A stretch of 64,000 nucleotides of DNA from Streptomyces sp. NBC_00078 (GTDB taxonomy: Bacteria > Actinomycetota > Actinomycetes > Streptomycetales > Streptomycetaceae). This document shows, in pieces, positions 25,359-34,888 of this stretch; within the stretch, counting starts at the first letter, position 1; the number at the start of each line of letters is the position of its first letter. Where the stretch lies: the NCBI RefSeq assembly GCF_026343335.1, contig NZ_JAPELX010000001.1, positions 2,480,001 through 2,544,000 of the forward strand. The letters are read 5' to 3'. The notes under the pieces are model-generated. The model saw nothing but the letters and a program-made list of their open reading frames with translations. It made no database searches and was not told the origin of the DNA. The translations under genes and the position numbers were made by a program.

Positions 25359-28300
25359 TCAGGAGATCCGGGAGAATATCGCGACACTGCGACCCGGAAC
25401 GGCGAACGTGCCCGATTCCCGCTCGTAGGAAGAACTCTTGACGATAGGGTCCGCGCCCTTCGCCTGTACCGGGTGCAGCCGGTAGCCGGTCCCGGCCAGC
25501 GACTGGACGTGCTGCTCCTGCTTGCCGGGCGTCGCGTTGAACACGACGACCAGGTCGCCGAGTTCCATCGTGATCACGCCAGGGGTCTCGTCCTTCCCGG
25601 ACAGCGGGAAGGACAGCGTGGACTGCACCTGCCCGGCCGTGCCGAGCGAGAACGCCTTCTCCGTGGACCGGATCCTCAGCAGGTCCTGGTACGCGGCCGA
25701 GGCGCCCTCGATCTGCGGGCAGCCCACTCGAACCGAGCTCAACAGCGGCTTGGCGTACGGCCACTTGGACTCGTTGTCGGCCGCCACCGGCAGTCCGCGG
25801 CCGAAACCGTTGCCGTCGGCGCAGTTCCAGTGGATGGCGTTGAACCAGTCACCGCTGTCGAAGGAGTTGCGGTCCAGGGACTTCGACCGCAGCAGGTCCG
25901 AGCCCGCCTGCGAGAGGGACGGCCCCTGCGAGAGAGTCGCGGTCGCCATCGCGAGGACCTGCATCCGGGCGCGGTCGGCCGCGGAGGTGCCCTTGGGCAG
26001 CTTGTAGGTGAGGGCGTCGAACAGGGACTCGTTGTCGTGCGCGTCCGCGTAGGCGACCGCGTCGCCGGGCGCGTCCGCGTAGCCGGCCGGCCGGCCGTTG
26101 TAGTCGACCTCGGCGCCGGTGACCTCCTTGCCGTCGGTGTCGGTGAAGCGGTAGTTGGCGAGGTTGCCGGCGAGCCCGACCTTGATCAGGTCCTGGTAGT
26201 GCAGCAGCCGGGCCTTCTGCTCGGCCGAAGTGCCGTTAGCCGTGGACGAGTTGGGGTCGGTGTACAGACCGGACGCGAAGCCCTGGACGCCGGGGTCGGA
26301 GTCGAAGGGGCTGCCGCCGCGGACGGCGTCCCGGGCCCGGTCGGAGAAGGTCGCGATCCCGGTGCCCGCCATGTTCTTCTGCGTGGCCTGCACGAAGCGG
26401 GCGTCGTCGGCGACCTCGCCGAAGTTCCAGCCCTCGCCGTACATGATGATCTTCTTGCCGTCGACGCCGTCCTTCGCGAGGGTCAGGGCGTCGAGCGCCT
26501 TGCGGACCGCGAGGATGTTGGCCTTCGGCTGGTGCCCCATCAGGTCGAAGCGGAAGCCGTCGACCTTGTACTCCCTGGCCCAGGTGACGACGGAGTCGAC
26601 GACCAGCTTGCCCATCATGGCGTTCTCGGTGGCCGTGTTGGCGCAGCAGGTGCTGTTCGCCACCGAGCCGTCCGCGAGGAGCCGCTGGTAGTAGCCGGGC
26701 ACGACCTTGTCCAGGACGCTGGTGTCCGCCTGGCCGGCGGCCGCCGTGTGGTTGTAGACGACGTCCATGACGACCCGCAGACCGTCCTGGTTCAGGGACT
26801 GGACCATCTTGCGGAACTGGACCGTGCGGCCCGTGCCGTCCGGGTCGGTCGCGTACGAGCCCTCGGGGACCGTGTAGTGGAACGGGTCGTAGCCCCAGTT
26901 GTAGGCGTCCTTCACCGCGGTCTTCGCGACGCACTCCTGCTGCTTGCCGGAGTCGGCCGCGTAGGAGGCGAGGTCGCAGTCGGGGCTCGCCTGGTCCGCC
27001 TTCTTCTCGGGGATGGTGGCGATGTCGAAGGCCGGGAGCAGATGTACGTACGACGTCCCGGACCTGGCCAGCTCACGCAGGTGCGCGGACCCGTCGCTGC
27101 CCTTGTCGGTGAAGGCGAGGTAGCTGCCGCGGTGAGCGGCCGGCACCGACTTGTCCTCGACCGAGAAGTCCCGGATGTGCAGCTCCTGGATCTCGGCGTC
27201 CTTCAGCGGCACCGCCTTGGGCTTGGCCAGGGAGGACCAGCCCTTCGGCGCGAGGGACCCGTCGTGCAGGTCGACGACGAGGCTGCGCTCGGAGTTCGCG
27301 GTCAGGGCGACCGAGTAAGGGTCGGTGACCTTGTTGGTGACGACCTTCCGTACGGTCGGCGCCCACACCTTCACGACGTACCGATAGGGCTTGTTCTTCC
27401 AGGACGGCGGCCCGGTGACGGACCAGACGCCGGTGGCGTCGTCGCGCTGCATCCTCTTGAGCGTGCCGTCCAGCTCCAGCGAGACGCTGTGCGCGGTCGG
27501 CGCCCAAACGGCAAGCCCGGGACGGCCGTTGTGGAACGTCGGGCCCAGCTCGGACGTGGCCGCCCTCGCGTACACGTCGTCGAGCACACCGGCGATCTGC
27601 ACGCCCGTCGCCGCCACCACGGCGCCGTTCGCGGCGCGCTGCGAGGCGACGATCTGGCCGTCCAGCGCCGCGCGCACCCGGCCGCGGTCGCGCGGGTCGA
27701 CGGACCAGGCCGTGTAGTCCTTCAGATGCGGGAACCTCGCCTTCTGGGCATCGCTGAGCGGCGTCTTCGTAAGGCGCAGCCAGCGCTCGTCGTCGCTGGT
27801 CAGTGCCCCGTCCTTGACGGCGATCGAGCCGTCGTGGGAGTAGAGCAGCTGGGTGGATACGGCCGCGTCGGAGCCGTTCCAGGCGACGGTGTTCCGGTCG
27901 ATCCAGATCGCCTTGGACGTGGTCAGGTCGAGAGCGGCGGCCGAACCCGCCGGCTGCGGCAGCAGGTACTTCTCCTGGCCGTTCAACAGCCACACTTCAC
28001 AGCCGTTGGACTTGAGATCCAGCGACTGGTCGGTGGAGAGGTCCTTCTCGACACCCTTGTGGATGATGTAACTGAGGCTGGTGGCACCGTCGTTGAGCGG
28101 CACCTCGAAGACCGCACCATAGGCGTCGGTCTTCGCCGGCTTCAGCGGGCTCGACCAGTCCGTGGGGTTCGCGGCTCCGGTCCAGACGTGCAGCCCCCAG
28201 CCGTCGTAGTCCCCGTCGGCGCGGTGGTAGTGAATGACGGCTTTGGTCTTGTCCTGTGCCGGGTAGTCCGGCCGCGTCGTCTGCACGGCCTCCTTGCCCT

Positions 28301-30770
28301 GCTCGATCCAGACCTCGCCGGTCTTGGTGACGTCGATGGTGCGGTCGGCGGAGACGTCCTTGTCGCCGTCCTTGTCGACGACCAGGAAGCCGACGCTGGA
28401 GGCACCGGGCTTCAGCTTGACGTAGGCGAAGGCGCCGTAGGCGTCACGGCCGGTGAAGGGATGGCCGGCCGGCCACGTGGTCGACTCGCCGTCGGCGAGG
28501 TCGCCCCAGGCGTACAGCCCCCACTTGTCGTAGTCGCCGTCGGTGCGCTTGTAGTGGACGACCGCGTAGTCACGGGAGGAGGCGGTGGGGGTCTCCGGCG
28601 CGGGCGGGGTGCCGGTCGTCGAGGCGGCCGTGGCGCTCGCGGTGTGCCCGGCCGAGTCGACGGCAACCGCCTTGTAGCGCAGGGCGGTTGAGGCGGCCAC
28701 CTTCTTGCCGATGGTCTGGGTGACCTTGTACGGCGCGTGGTCGGCGGAACCCAGCGTCTGCCAGGCGCCGTTGCCGACCTGGGCGGCGAAGACGACGCGG
28801 CTGAGCCCGCCGCCGTCGACGCCGGCGGAGAGCTCGACCGTGCCGGTGGCGCCCGCGGCGGGGGCCTTGAGGGTGAGGGTCGGAGCCGTCGACGGCTTGG
28901 CGGGTTTTCCGGCCGCCTTGAGGACGACGGCGGATCCGGCCGGGACGGTGACCGTGACCTTCTTGTCGGCGCCGGAGGTGACGTCGTCCGAAGTGCCGTG
29001 GACTGCGCGGTACTTCATGTCCGCCGAGCCTGCCGCGAAGGTGGCCGACTTCGCCTCGTCCGCGTCGTTGAAGGCGACGAGGTACTCCTGGCCGGTCTTC
29101 GCGTCGGTGCGGCTGAAGGCGTAGACGCCCGGGCCGTCGGCCGCGTAGCGCTCGGTCTGCACGCCGTCCGTCAGGGCGGGGTTGTCCCTGCGCAGCCTGC
29201 TCAGCGCGCTGATCTGCTCGTAGAGCGGCGCCTTGGTGTCGTACGCGTCGCTCGCGTGCGTGCGGTCGGTGCCGATCTCGTCGTCGTCGAGGTAGTCGGC
29301 GACCTTGGAGGCGAACATCGTCTGACGGGCGTCCTTGTCGCCGCCGGAGCCGGTGAAGCCCTGCTCGTCGCCGTAGTAGACGACCGGGTTGCCGCGGCTG
29401 AGGAACATCAGCTCGTTGGCCAGCTCGTCCTTCTTGAGGATCTCCGCGTCCGTGGCCTTCGGGTTGTCCTGCTTCAGGAAGTACCCGATCCGCCCCATGT
29501 CGTGGTTGCCGAGGAAGGTGACCTGCTCGTACGCGTTGGCCTTGTCGGTCGTGTACTTGTAGTCGTCGCCGAAGACGGACGCCAGCTTCTGCGCGCTGCC
29601 GCCCTGGGAGGCGTAGGTGCGGGCCGCGTCCTGGAAGGGGAAGTCGAGGGTGGCGTCCAGGCGGCCCCGGGTGACATACGGCGAAGTGACCGAGGTGTCG
29701 GCGGAGTAGACCTCCCCGAACATGAAGAAGTTCTTACGGCCGTGCCGGGCCGCGTAGCCGTCGAGAGCCGTGGCCCACTGGGTCCAGAAGTCCATGTCGA
29801 CGTGCTTGACGGTGTCGATCCGGAAACCGTCGATACCGAAGTCCTTGACCCACCGCTCGTAGATCTTCTCCATGCCGCTGACCACCTCGGGACGCTCGGT
29901 CCACAGGTCGTCGAGGCCGCCGAAGTCGCCGTACGTGGCGCTCTCACCGGCGAAGGTGGAGTCACCCCGGTTGTGGTACAGCGTCGGGGCGTTGAGCCAG
30001 GCGGGGACCTTGGCGTTCCTGTCCGCGGCGGCAACGGTCGGAGTACGCGGGAAGGATCCGGCGTCGACGGCGGGGAACTTCCTGCTTCCGTCCGCGTAGT
30101 CGGCGTCGTCGAAGGGCCGGCCGTCCTTGGTCAGGTACGGGAAGGCTCCCCTGGAGAGGTAGTCGTAGGACTTCTCCTTGTAGTCGACGACGTCGGCGGT
30201 GTGGTTGGTGATGACGTCGAAGAAGACCTTCATGTCCTTGGCGTGGGCCTTGGAGATGAGCGTCTCCAGGTCCCTGTTGGTCCCGAAGTGCGGGTCGACC
30301 CGGGTGAAGTCGGTGATCCAGTAACCGTGGTAGCCGGCCGAGGCGTTGGCACCGGTGCCCTGCACGGGACGGTTCTTGAAGATCGGGGCCATCCAGATGG
30401 CGGTGGTGCCGAGGCCCTTGATGTAGTCGAGCTTCTTGGTCAGGCCCTTGAGGTCACCGCCCTGGTAGAAGCCCTTGTCGGTGGGGTCGTAGCCGGTGCT
30501 GAGCCGCGAACCCGTCAGGCCGCCCTTGTCGTTGGACGTGTCGCCGTTGGCGAAACGGTCCGGCATGACGAAGTAGAACTGCTCCCGGGTGTCGTCGTGC
30601 CGGGCGGGCGCGGCGGCGAGCTGCGCGTCGGAGGGCGGCGGGGGCGGGGAATCCGCACGTGCCGCGAGCGGCTGGACCAGGGCGGCGGCGAGGGCGGCGA
30701 CGGCGACAGCCGCGACCCGTCCGGCATGGGTTCTGCGGCGCTTTTGCGGCGCCGCCCATCTCGGTATCAC
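25359..30770 (-). CDS. Secreted amylopullulanase: alpha-amylase fused to type I pullulanase
   Basis: A 1803-residue exported enzyme. A signal peptide (RRRTHAGR then Ala-rich core, cut near AARA) is followed by a first GH13 domain (about 60-600; GFRIDTVKH about 318, FGEVYS about 353, GNHDMG about 423). Next come a beta-sandwich, two CBM41-type starch-binding modules (about 738-827 and 844-936), a pullulanase N2/CBM48 region, and a second GH13 domain with YNWGYDP (about 1292), DGFRFDLMGH (about 1405), YGEGWNF and DAHDNES. It should cut both alpha-1,4 and alpha-1,6 links. GTG at 30770 has AAGGAG 9 bases upstream. Upstream CTTGC repeats suggest MalR control. Confidence 0.93.
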   Translation of the reverse strand: MIPRWAAPQKRRRTHAGRVAAVAVAALAAALVQPLAARADSPPPPPSDAQLAAAPARHDDTREQFYFVMPDRFANGDTSNDKGGLTGSRLSTGYDPTDKGFYQGGDLKGLTKKLDYIKGLGTTAIWMAPIFKNRPVQGTGANASAGYHGYWITDFTRVDPHFGTNRDLETLISKAHAKDMKVFFDVITNHTADVVDYKEKSYDYLSRGAFPYLTKDGRPFDDADYADGSRKFPAVDAGSFPRTPTVAAADRNAKVPAWLNAPTLYHNRGDSTFAGESATYGDFGGLDDLWTERPEVVSGMEKIYERWVKDFGIDGFRIDTVKHVDMDFWTQWATALDGYAARHGRKNFFMFGEVYSADTSVTSPYVTRGRLDATLDFPFQDAARTYASQGGSAQKLASVFGDDYKYTTDKANAYEQVTFLGNHDMGRIGYFLKQDNPKATDAEILKKDELANELMFLSRGNPVVYYGDEQGFTGSGGDKDARQTMFASKVADYLDDDEIGTDRTHASDAYDTKAPLYEQISALSRLRRDNPALTDGVQTERYAADGPGVYAFSRTDAKTGQEYLVAFNDADEAKSATFAAGSADMKYRAVHGTSDDVTSGADKKVTVTVPAGSAVVLKAAGKPAKPSTAPTLTLKAPAAGATGTVELSAGVDGGGLSRVVFAAQVGNGAWQTLGSADHAPYKVTQTIGKKVAASTALRYKAVAVDSAGHTASATAASTTGTPPAPETPTASSRDYAVVHYKRTDGDYDKWGLYAWGDLADGESTTWPAGHPFTGRDAYGAFAYVKLKPGASSVGFLVVDKDGDKDVSADRTIDVTKTGEVWIEQGKEAVQTTRPDYPAQDKTKAVIHYHRADGDYDGWGLHVWTGAANPTDWSSPLKPAKTDAYGAVFEVPLNDGATSLSYIIHKGVEKDLSTDQSLDLKSNGCEVWLLNGQEKYLLPQPAGSAAALDLTTSKAIWIDRNTVAWNGSDAAVSTQLLYSHDGSIAVKDGALTSDDERWLRLTKTPLSDAQKARFPHLKDYTAWSVDPRDRGRVRAALDGQIVASQRAANGAVVAATGVQIAGVLDDVYARAATSELGPTFHNGRPGLAVWAPTAHSVSLELDGTLKRMQRDDATGVWSVTGPPSWKNKPYRYVVKVWAPTVRKVVTNKVTDPYSVALTANSERSLVVDLHDGSLAPKGWSSLAKPKAVPLKDAEIQELHIRDFSVEDKSVPAAHRGSYLAFTDKGSDGSAHLRELARSGTSYVHLLPAFDIATIPEKKADQASPDCDLASYAADSGKQQECVAKTAVKDAYNWGYDPFHYTVPEGSYATDPDGTGRTVQFRKMVQSLNQDGLRVVMDVVYNHTAAAGQADTSVLDKVVPGYYQRLLADGSVANSTCCANTATENAMMGKLVVDSVVTWAREYKVDGFRFDLMGHQPKANILAVRKALDALTLAKDGVDGKKIIMYGEGWNFGEVADDARFVQATQKNMAGTGIATFSDRARDAVRGGSPFDSDPGVQGFASGLYTDPNSSTANGTSAEQKARLLHYQDLIKVGLAGNLANYRFTDTDGKEVTGAEVDYNGRPAGYADAPGDAVAYADAHDNESLFDALTYKLPKGTSAADRARMQVLAMATATLSQGPSLSQAGSDLLRSKSLDRNSFDSGDWFNAIHWNCADGNGFGRGLPVAADNESKWPYAKPLLSSVRVGCPQIEGASAAYQDLLRIRSTEKAFSLGTAGQVQSTLSFPLSGKDETPGVITMELGDLVVVFNATPGKQEQHVQSLAGTGYRLHPVQAKGADPIVKSSSYERESGTFAVPGRSVAIFSRIS

Positions 30771-30832
30771 AGGCGGGAACTCCTTGCGATGACGGCTCTG
30801 TGGGTCCGACCCCGCGCGACCGTATCGCTCAC

Positions 30833-30870
30833 GCAAGGTTTACAGCAAGAGAGTTGAAACACATGGCAAG
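30833..30870 (-). promoter_or_regulatory. Candidate MalR sites upstream of the amylopullulanase gene
   Basis: GCAAG (CTTGC on the minus strand) occurs at 30833, 30845 and 30866. The motif is the half-site present in the operators upstream of malE and the amylase gene. The spacing is direct, not palindromic, so this is weaker than the other two clusters. Confidence 0.4.
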
Positions 30871-31087
30871 AACTTTCACAAGCCGCCCCGGGGCGGCTCA
30901 GGGCCGGCCGGCTGCGGTCGGCCGGCTGCCGCCTTGCGGGGTGCGCCGGATGGGGGAAGGGTGGCTGGTGTGGCGCACGCCGCCGGGCGCGGAGCAGCCC
31001 CTTCGGATCCGGCGCAGAGCACCCCCTCCGGATCCGGCGCCGAGCAGCCCTCCGGATCTCGTGCGGAGCCGTCCCTCTGGATCTCCG

Positions 31088-31300
31088 ATGGCCAGAAACA
31101 CGCAGCGACACCTCCTCCACGTGACCAGCGCGTCCGCCGTGGTCACGGCACTGGTGATGGCCGCGGGTCCCGTGGCCGCCCTGCCGGCGACCTCTGCCCG
31201 CGGCGCAGCGGGGCCGGGCGTGCTCGCCCCGTCCGGGCTTCCCGCTCGCACGCCTCCGCCACCGCCCCCATCGCCCCCGGCCTCTCCGGGGCCAAGGTGA
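31088..31300 (+). pseudogene. Remnant of a secreted-protein gene (signal peptide and Pro-rich start)
   Basis: The 70-codon frame begins MARNTQRHLLHVTSASAVVT and continues with a hydrophobic core and AALPATSA, a good signal peptide with cleavage site, then turns into PPPPPPSPPASPGPR and stops. No ribosome site is evident. I read it as the 5' end of a gene whose remainder was lost at the junction with the opposite-strand remnant. Confidence 0.4.
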
Positions 31301-31358
31301 CGCGGCGCAGGCCGCGGTCGTCCGGTGCCTCGACGACGACCCACGGACGGATGCTCAT
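31296..31358 (-). pseudogene. Remnant of the 5' end of a conserved small-protein gene
   Basis: From ATG at 31358 the minus strand encodes MSIRPWVVVEAPDDRGLRRV, which resembles the N-terminus of a family of small Streptomyces membrane proteins that I recall. The similarity stops at the join near 31296, after which the frame is unrelated Arg/Ala-rich sequence. Confidence 0.4.
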
Positions 31359-31442
31359 GGGGCCAGCCTCGGCCCCGGGCCGGGTCGCACGCATGCGGGA
31401 CTGCTCCGCTTGGCAGCGCCCGTCACCTGGCCGTGGGCAGGC

Positions 31443-32816
31443 TCAGCAGGTCGTCCTGCCCACGTAGACGGCGAGCGCGGTGTTGGCGCCCAGGGTGGCG
31501 GTGAGCAGGCCGGAGCTGTTGACCGTCACCGGCGTGTTGCTCTGGACGTCGCAGTACGTCCCGGCCGGGAGGGACGTCTGGTAGGTGCGGGTCAGGCTGC
31601 TCGACTCGTGGTTGATGGCGACGTAGCCCTTGGCTCCGCGCCCGAAGGCGATCGCGTCGCCCCCGTTGTCCCACCAGTTCGTCACCGACTCACCGCGCAC
31701 GGCGTTCCGGAAGGCGACCATGCGGATGATCTCGGGCCAGGCGTGCTGGCACTTCCAGCCGTCCTGCCAACAGGCGTTCATCTGACCGCCGTTGGGCGGT
31801 CCGGCGTCCGCGTCGGACCACTCGTAGCCGGAGTTGATGTCCGGGGCGCCGTAGGGGTAGGCGAGCATGAAGACGTTGGCCAGCGTGTAGTTGGCGCCGT
31901 CCTTGTAGTTGAGGGTCGATCCGTTGCGCTCGGTGTCGTGGTTGTCGACGAACACTCCGGCCACCGAGCTGTTCAGGTAGCCCCAGCCCTCGCCGTAGTT
32001 CTTCAGGTAGGCGAGGTTCTCGTTGTTGAAGACGCGCTTGAGGTCGTACGCGTAGCGGAACTCCTGGACGTCGCCGTTGCCCGTGTACTCGGTCGGCTGG
32101 ACGGCCTCGCCGGCGCCGTAGATGACTTCCTGCTTCCAGTACACCGACGGGTTGCCGAGCCGGGACTTGATGTTGGCGAGATCGGCCGCGGGGATGTGCT
32201 TGGCCGCGTCGATGCGGAAGCCGTCGGCGCCGTAGCCGAGCAGGGAGTTCATGTAGCCGGCGATGGTGGCGCGGACGTACTCCTCGCCCGTGTCCAGGTC
32301 GGCGAGGCCGACGAGTTCGCAGTTCTGGACGTTCGCGCGGTTGGTGTAGTCGCCGACCGTGGAGGTGCAGTCGTCCATGTCGGCCGAGGAGTACAGGCCG
32401 GGGTAGTTGTACTTCGTGTACGACGAGCCGCCGGTGCCGGTGCCGCTGCCCGCCGACATGTGGTTGATGACGGTGTCGACGACGACCTTCACACCGGCCG
32501 CGTGGCAGGTGCCGATCATGTTCTTGAAGGCCGTCGCGTCACCGAGCCGGCCCGCGATCCTGTAGCTCACCGGCTGATACGAGGTCCACCACTGTGAGCC
32601 CTGTATGTGCTCGGCGGGTGGACTGACCTGGACGTAGCCGTAGCCCGCGGGGCCGAGCGTGTTGGTGCACTCCTTGGCGACCGAGGCGAAGTTCCACTCG
32701 AAGAGAACGGCGGTGACGTCCTTGGTGCCGGGCGGGGAGGCATGCGCGGGGGTTGGGCTCATGACCAGGGCGGCCGCCGTGAGGGCGACGGTCGCCGCGA
32801 GGGTTCTGCGTGCCAT
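31443..32816 (-). CDS. aml: Secreted alpha-amylase (GH13)
   Basis: A 457-residue exported endo-amylase that cuts internal alpha-1,4 links of starch. The signal peptide [20 protein letters not shown] ends near AHA. The catalytic residues are in [12 protein letters not shown] (Asp, about 202), WKQEVIYG (Glu, about 229) and FVDNHDTER (Asp, about 290). The C-terminal domain C ends [13 protein letters not shown]. Length and sequence match the single-domain Streptomyces amylases without a starch-binding module. AAGGAG precedes the ATG. CTTGC-GCAAG operators lie 28-54 bases upstream, consistent with induction by maltotriose through MalR. Confidence 0.95.
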   Translation of the reverse strand: MARRTLAATVALTAAALVMSPTPAHASPPGTKDVTAVLFEWNFASVAKECTNTLGPAGYGYVQVSPPAEHIQGSQWWTSYQPVSYRIAGRLGDATAFKNMIGTCHAAGVKVVVDTVINHMSAGSGTGTGGSSYTKYNYPGLYSSADMDDCTSTVGDYTNRANVQNCELVGLADLDTGEEYVRATIAGYMNSLLGYGADGFRIDAAKHIPAADLANIKSRLGNPSVYWKQEVIYGAGEAVQPTEYTGNGDVQEFRYAYDLKRVFNNENLAYLKNYGEGWGYLNSSVAGVFVDNHDTERNGSTLNYKDGANYTLANVFMLAYPYGAPDINSGYEWSDADAGPPNGGQMNACWQDGWKCQHAWPEIIRMVAFRNAVRGESVTNWWDNGGDAIAFGRGAKGYVAINHESSSLTRTYQTSLPAGTYCDVQSNTPVTVNSSGLLTATLGANTALAVYVGRTTC

Positions 32817-32843
32817 GTGGGGTCTCCTTCACCTTTGAAGGTT

Positions 32844-32870
32844 CTTGCTGCAAGTTTTCAACCAACTTGC
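32844..32870 (-). promoter_or_regulatory. MalR operator cluster upstream of the amylase gene
   Basis: CTTGC-T-GCAAG (32844-32854) is a perfect inverted repeat. A second overlapping pair is CAAGTT (32851) and AACTTG (32864). The same half-sites recur between malE and malR. Confidence 0.68.
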
Positions 32871-32888
32871 GGTGACGGAGATGTTAAA

Positions 32889-32916
32889 GGCCCGCTGCCT
32901 GAAAGGGCAGCGGGCC
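32889..32916 (-). terminator. Terminator after aglA
   Basis: Perfect 11-bp arms GGCCCGCTGCC (32889-32899) and GGCAGCGGGCC (32906-32916), 6-base loop, located between the aglA stop and the amylase operator. It marks the end of the malEFG-aglA transcript. Confidence 0.8.
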
Positions 32917-32939
32917 GTGTGAAGTTGATGCAAGAAACT

Positions 32940-34673
32940 TCAGGGGCGCGTGGTGAACCACACCGTCGTGTCCGCCGGCACCTTCGCCTCGCCGTCCGCC
33001 TCGGTCACCTCGCCGCTGGTGAGCAGGACACGACCGTATGCGGGAGTCGTGACGGACTCACCGCTGGTGTTGGTGACACACACGAAGTCCCCGCGCCGGA
33101 AGGCGAGTACGCCGTCGGGGGCGCGCAGCCACTCCACCGCGTCGCCCGCTCCCAGGTCGGGCTGCTCGCGGCGGGCCGCGAGGGCACAGCGGTACAGCTC
33201 AAGGGTCGAGCCCGGCACGCCGTCCTGCGCCTCGACGCTCAACTCGCCCCAGCTCTCCGGCTGCGGCAGCCAGCTGCCGCCGCTGCCGAAGCCGTACGAC
33301 GAGCCCTCGCGCGTCCACGGGATGGGCACCCGGCAGCCGTCGCGGAAGCCGTCCTGGCCGGCGCCGCGGAAGTACGCCGGGTCCTGCCGGACTTCGTCCG
33401 CGAGGTCGACGACGTCCGGCAGGCCGAGTTCCTCGCCCTGGTAGACGTACGCGGATCCGGGCAGCGCCAGCAGGAGCAGGGTCGCGGCCCTCGCGCGCCT
33501 CAGCCCCAGCTCACGGTCGCCCGCCGTACGGATCTGGGTGCCAAGACCGGGCGGGTTGGCGAAGCGGGTGGCGTGGCGGGTGACGTCGTGGTTGGACAGG
33601 ACCCAGGTGGCGGGGGCGCCGACCGGGCGCATGGCGTCCAGGGTGCGGTCGACGACCTCGCGAAGCTCGGCGGCGTCCCAGTCGGTGCTCAGGTACTGGA
33701 AGTTGAAGGCCTGGTGGAGCTCGTCGGGGCGGACGTAGTTCGCGGTGCGCTCGATGGTCGGCGTCCAGGCCTCGGCCACGAAGATGCGCCCGCCCGTCTC
33801 CCTCCCCCGCCCTTCCGAGGAAGGCCCTTCGGGCCCTTTTTGATTTCCGGAGTACTCGTCGAGGATGAGCCGCCACTGGCGGTAGATCTCGTGCACGCCG
33901 TCCTGGTCGAAGAACGGCATGACATCGTTGCCCAGCAGCTTCAGCTGCTCGTGGGAACCGAGGTCGGGCAGGCCCTTTGCCTTCACCAGGCCGTGGGCCA
34001 CGTCGATGCGGAAGCCGTCGACGCCGATGTCGAGCCAGAAGCGCAGGATCGAGCGGAACTCGTCGCCGACGGCGGGGTGCTCCCAGTTGAAGTCGGGCTG
34101 CTCGGGGGCGAAGAGGTGGAGGTACCACTCCCCCGGCGTGCCGTCCGGCTCGGTGACGCGGGTCCAGGCCGGGCCGCCGAAGATGGACTCCCAGTCGTTG
34201 GGCGGGAGTTCGCCGTCCGCGCCCTTGCCGGGGCGGAAGTGGTAGCGCTCGCGGAGGGGGGAGCCCGGGCCCTCGCGCAGGGCCCGCTTGAACCACTCGT
34301 GCTGGTCGGAGGAGTGGTTGGGCACGAGGTCGACGATGATCCTCAAGGCCAGCTCGTGGGCGTCGCGGATCAGCGCGTCCGCGTCGAGCAGGTTGCCGAA
34401 CATGGGGTCGACGGCCCGGTAGTCCGCGACGTCGTAGCCGGCGTCGGCCTGCGGGGAGGCGTAGAAGGGGCTCAGCCACACGGCGTCCACGCCGAGGTCG
34501 CGCAGATAGGTCAGGCGGGAGCGTACGCCTTCCAGATCACCCATGCCGTCGCCGTTGCTGTCGGCGAAGCTGCGCGGATAGACCTGGTAGATCACCGCGT
34601 CCCGCCACCAGTCGCCGCGCCTGGTTTTGGCGGGGGCGGGGGCCGGGGCGATGGCAGAGTGCTGCTGGCTCAT
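32940..34673 (-). CDS. aglA: Alpha-glucosidase (GH13), intracellular
   Basis: A 577-residue cytoplasmic enzyme without signal peptide that releases glucose from imported maltodextrins. Motifs: WWRDAVIYQVYPRSFADSNGDG, GVDGFRIDVAHG (nucleophile Asp about 221), IFVAEAWTP (acid Glu about 304) and LSNHDVTRH (Asp about 361). The ATG at 34673 has AAGGAC 5 bases upstream; an ATG 9 codons earlier lacks a ribosome site. It follows malG by 215 bases in the mal operon. Between residues about 277 and 296 it carries a Gly/Glu/Arg/Ser-rich insert that appears to come from a palindromic sequence (33801-33842). Confidence 0.93.
   Translation of the reverse strand: MSQQHSAIAPAPAPAKTRRGDWWRDAVIYQVYPRSFADSNGDGMGDLEGVRSRLTYLRDLGVDAVWLSPFYASPQADAGYDVADYRAVDPMFGNLLDADALIRDAHELALRIIVDLVPNHSSDQHEWFKRALREGPGSPLRERYHFRPGKGADGELPPNDWESIFGGPAWTRVTEPDGTPGEWYLHLFAPEQPDFNWEHPAVGDEFRSILRFWLDIGVDGFRIDVAHGLVKAKGLPDLGSHEQLKLLGNDVMPFFDQDGVHEIYRQWRLILDEYSGNQKGPEGPSSEGRGRETGGRIFVAEAWTPTIERTANYVRPDELHQAFNFQYLSTDWDAAELREVVDRTLDAMRPVGAPATWVLSNHDVTRHATRFANPPGLGTQIRTAGDRELGLRRARAATLLLLALPGSAYVYQGEELGLPDVVDLADEVRQDPAYFRGAGQDGFRDGCRVPIPWTREGSSYGFGSGGSWLPQPESWGELSVEAQDGVPGSTLELYRCALAARREQPDLGAGDAVEWLRAPDGVLAFRRGDFVCVTNTSGESVTTPAYGRVLLTSGEVTEADGEAKVPADTTVWFTTRP
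33801..33842 (-). repeat. GC-rich palindromic insert in frame within aglA
   Basis: On the minus strand, AAGGGCCC and GGGCCTT form a hairpin, followed by CCTCGGAAGGGCGGGGGAGG. It encodes KGPEGPSSEGRGRE between conserved LDEYSG and RIFVAEAW, one of the catalytic motifs. It is a different sequence family from the repeat at 22124 but makes a similar kind of in-frame insertion. Confidence 0.55.
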
Positions 34674-34798
34674 GGCGTCCTTGGTGCGTAACGGGGTCAT
34701 GGGGTCAGGTGTGCGTACGGCGGCGTTGACGAGGCGGCCGCGGTGACAGCGGGGTCGGATGGACACCGCGACCGCCTCGGGTCTGAAGGGTGTTTGGG

Positions 34799-34819
34799 GT
34801 CCCCCAAAAAAAGGGGGAC
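34799..34819 (-). terminator. Hairpin between malG and aglA
   Basis: GTCCCCC (34799-34805) pairs with GGGGGAC (34813-34819) around a loop of seven A (seven U in the minus-strand RNA). It may reduce read-through into aglA or shield the upstream mRNA. Confidence 0.45.
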
Positions 34820-34828
34820 GCGGGGAAC

Positions 34829-34858
34829 GGCGCGACCAGCCACGACGGCGCCGCAGAC
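34829..34858 (+). repeat. Dispersed 30-bp repeat, copy A
   Basis: It starts GGCGCGACCAGCCACGACGG and ends CGCCGCAGAC. An inverted copy with 28 of 30 matching bases is at 40638-40667. The sequence is a common Streptomyces intergenic element. Confidence 0.75.
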
Positions 34859-34888
34859 AACGAACGGCCCTCCTCGCTCAACAGGCGG

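Larger units (their letters stand above)
30771..31442. other. Degenerate 672-bp interval between amylopullulanase and amylase genes
   Basis: It contains the promoter/operator side of the amylopullulanase gene (to about 30870), a perfect palindrome GCCGCCCCGGGGCGGC (30883-30898), a three-fold imperfect repeat built on GGATCCGGCGC-GAGCA (about 31000-31060), and two gene remnants that meet near 31296. No intact gene was found. Confidence 0.6.

Noticed and set aside
25311..28691. Long plus-strand open frame of over 1100 codons
   Set aside because: It is antisense to the amylopullulanase gene, whose domains and catalytic motifs are certain. Such mirror frames are usual in high-GC DNA, and the translation is Val/Gly/Arg-rich without any domain.
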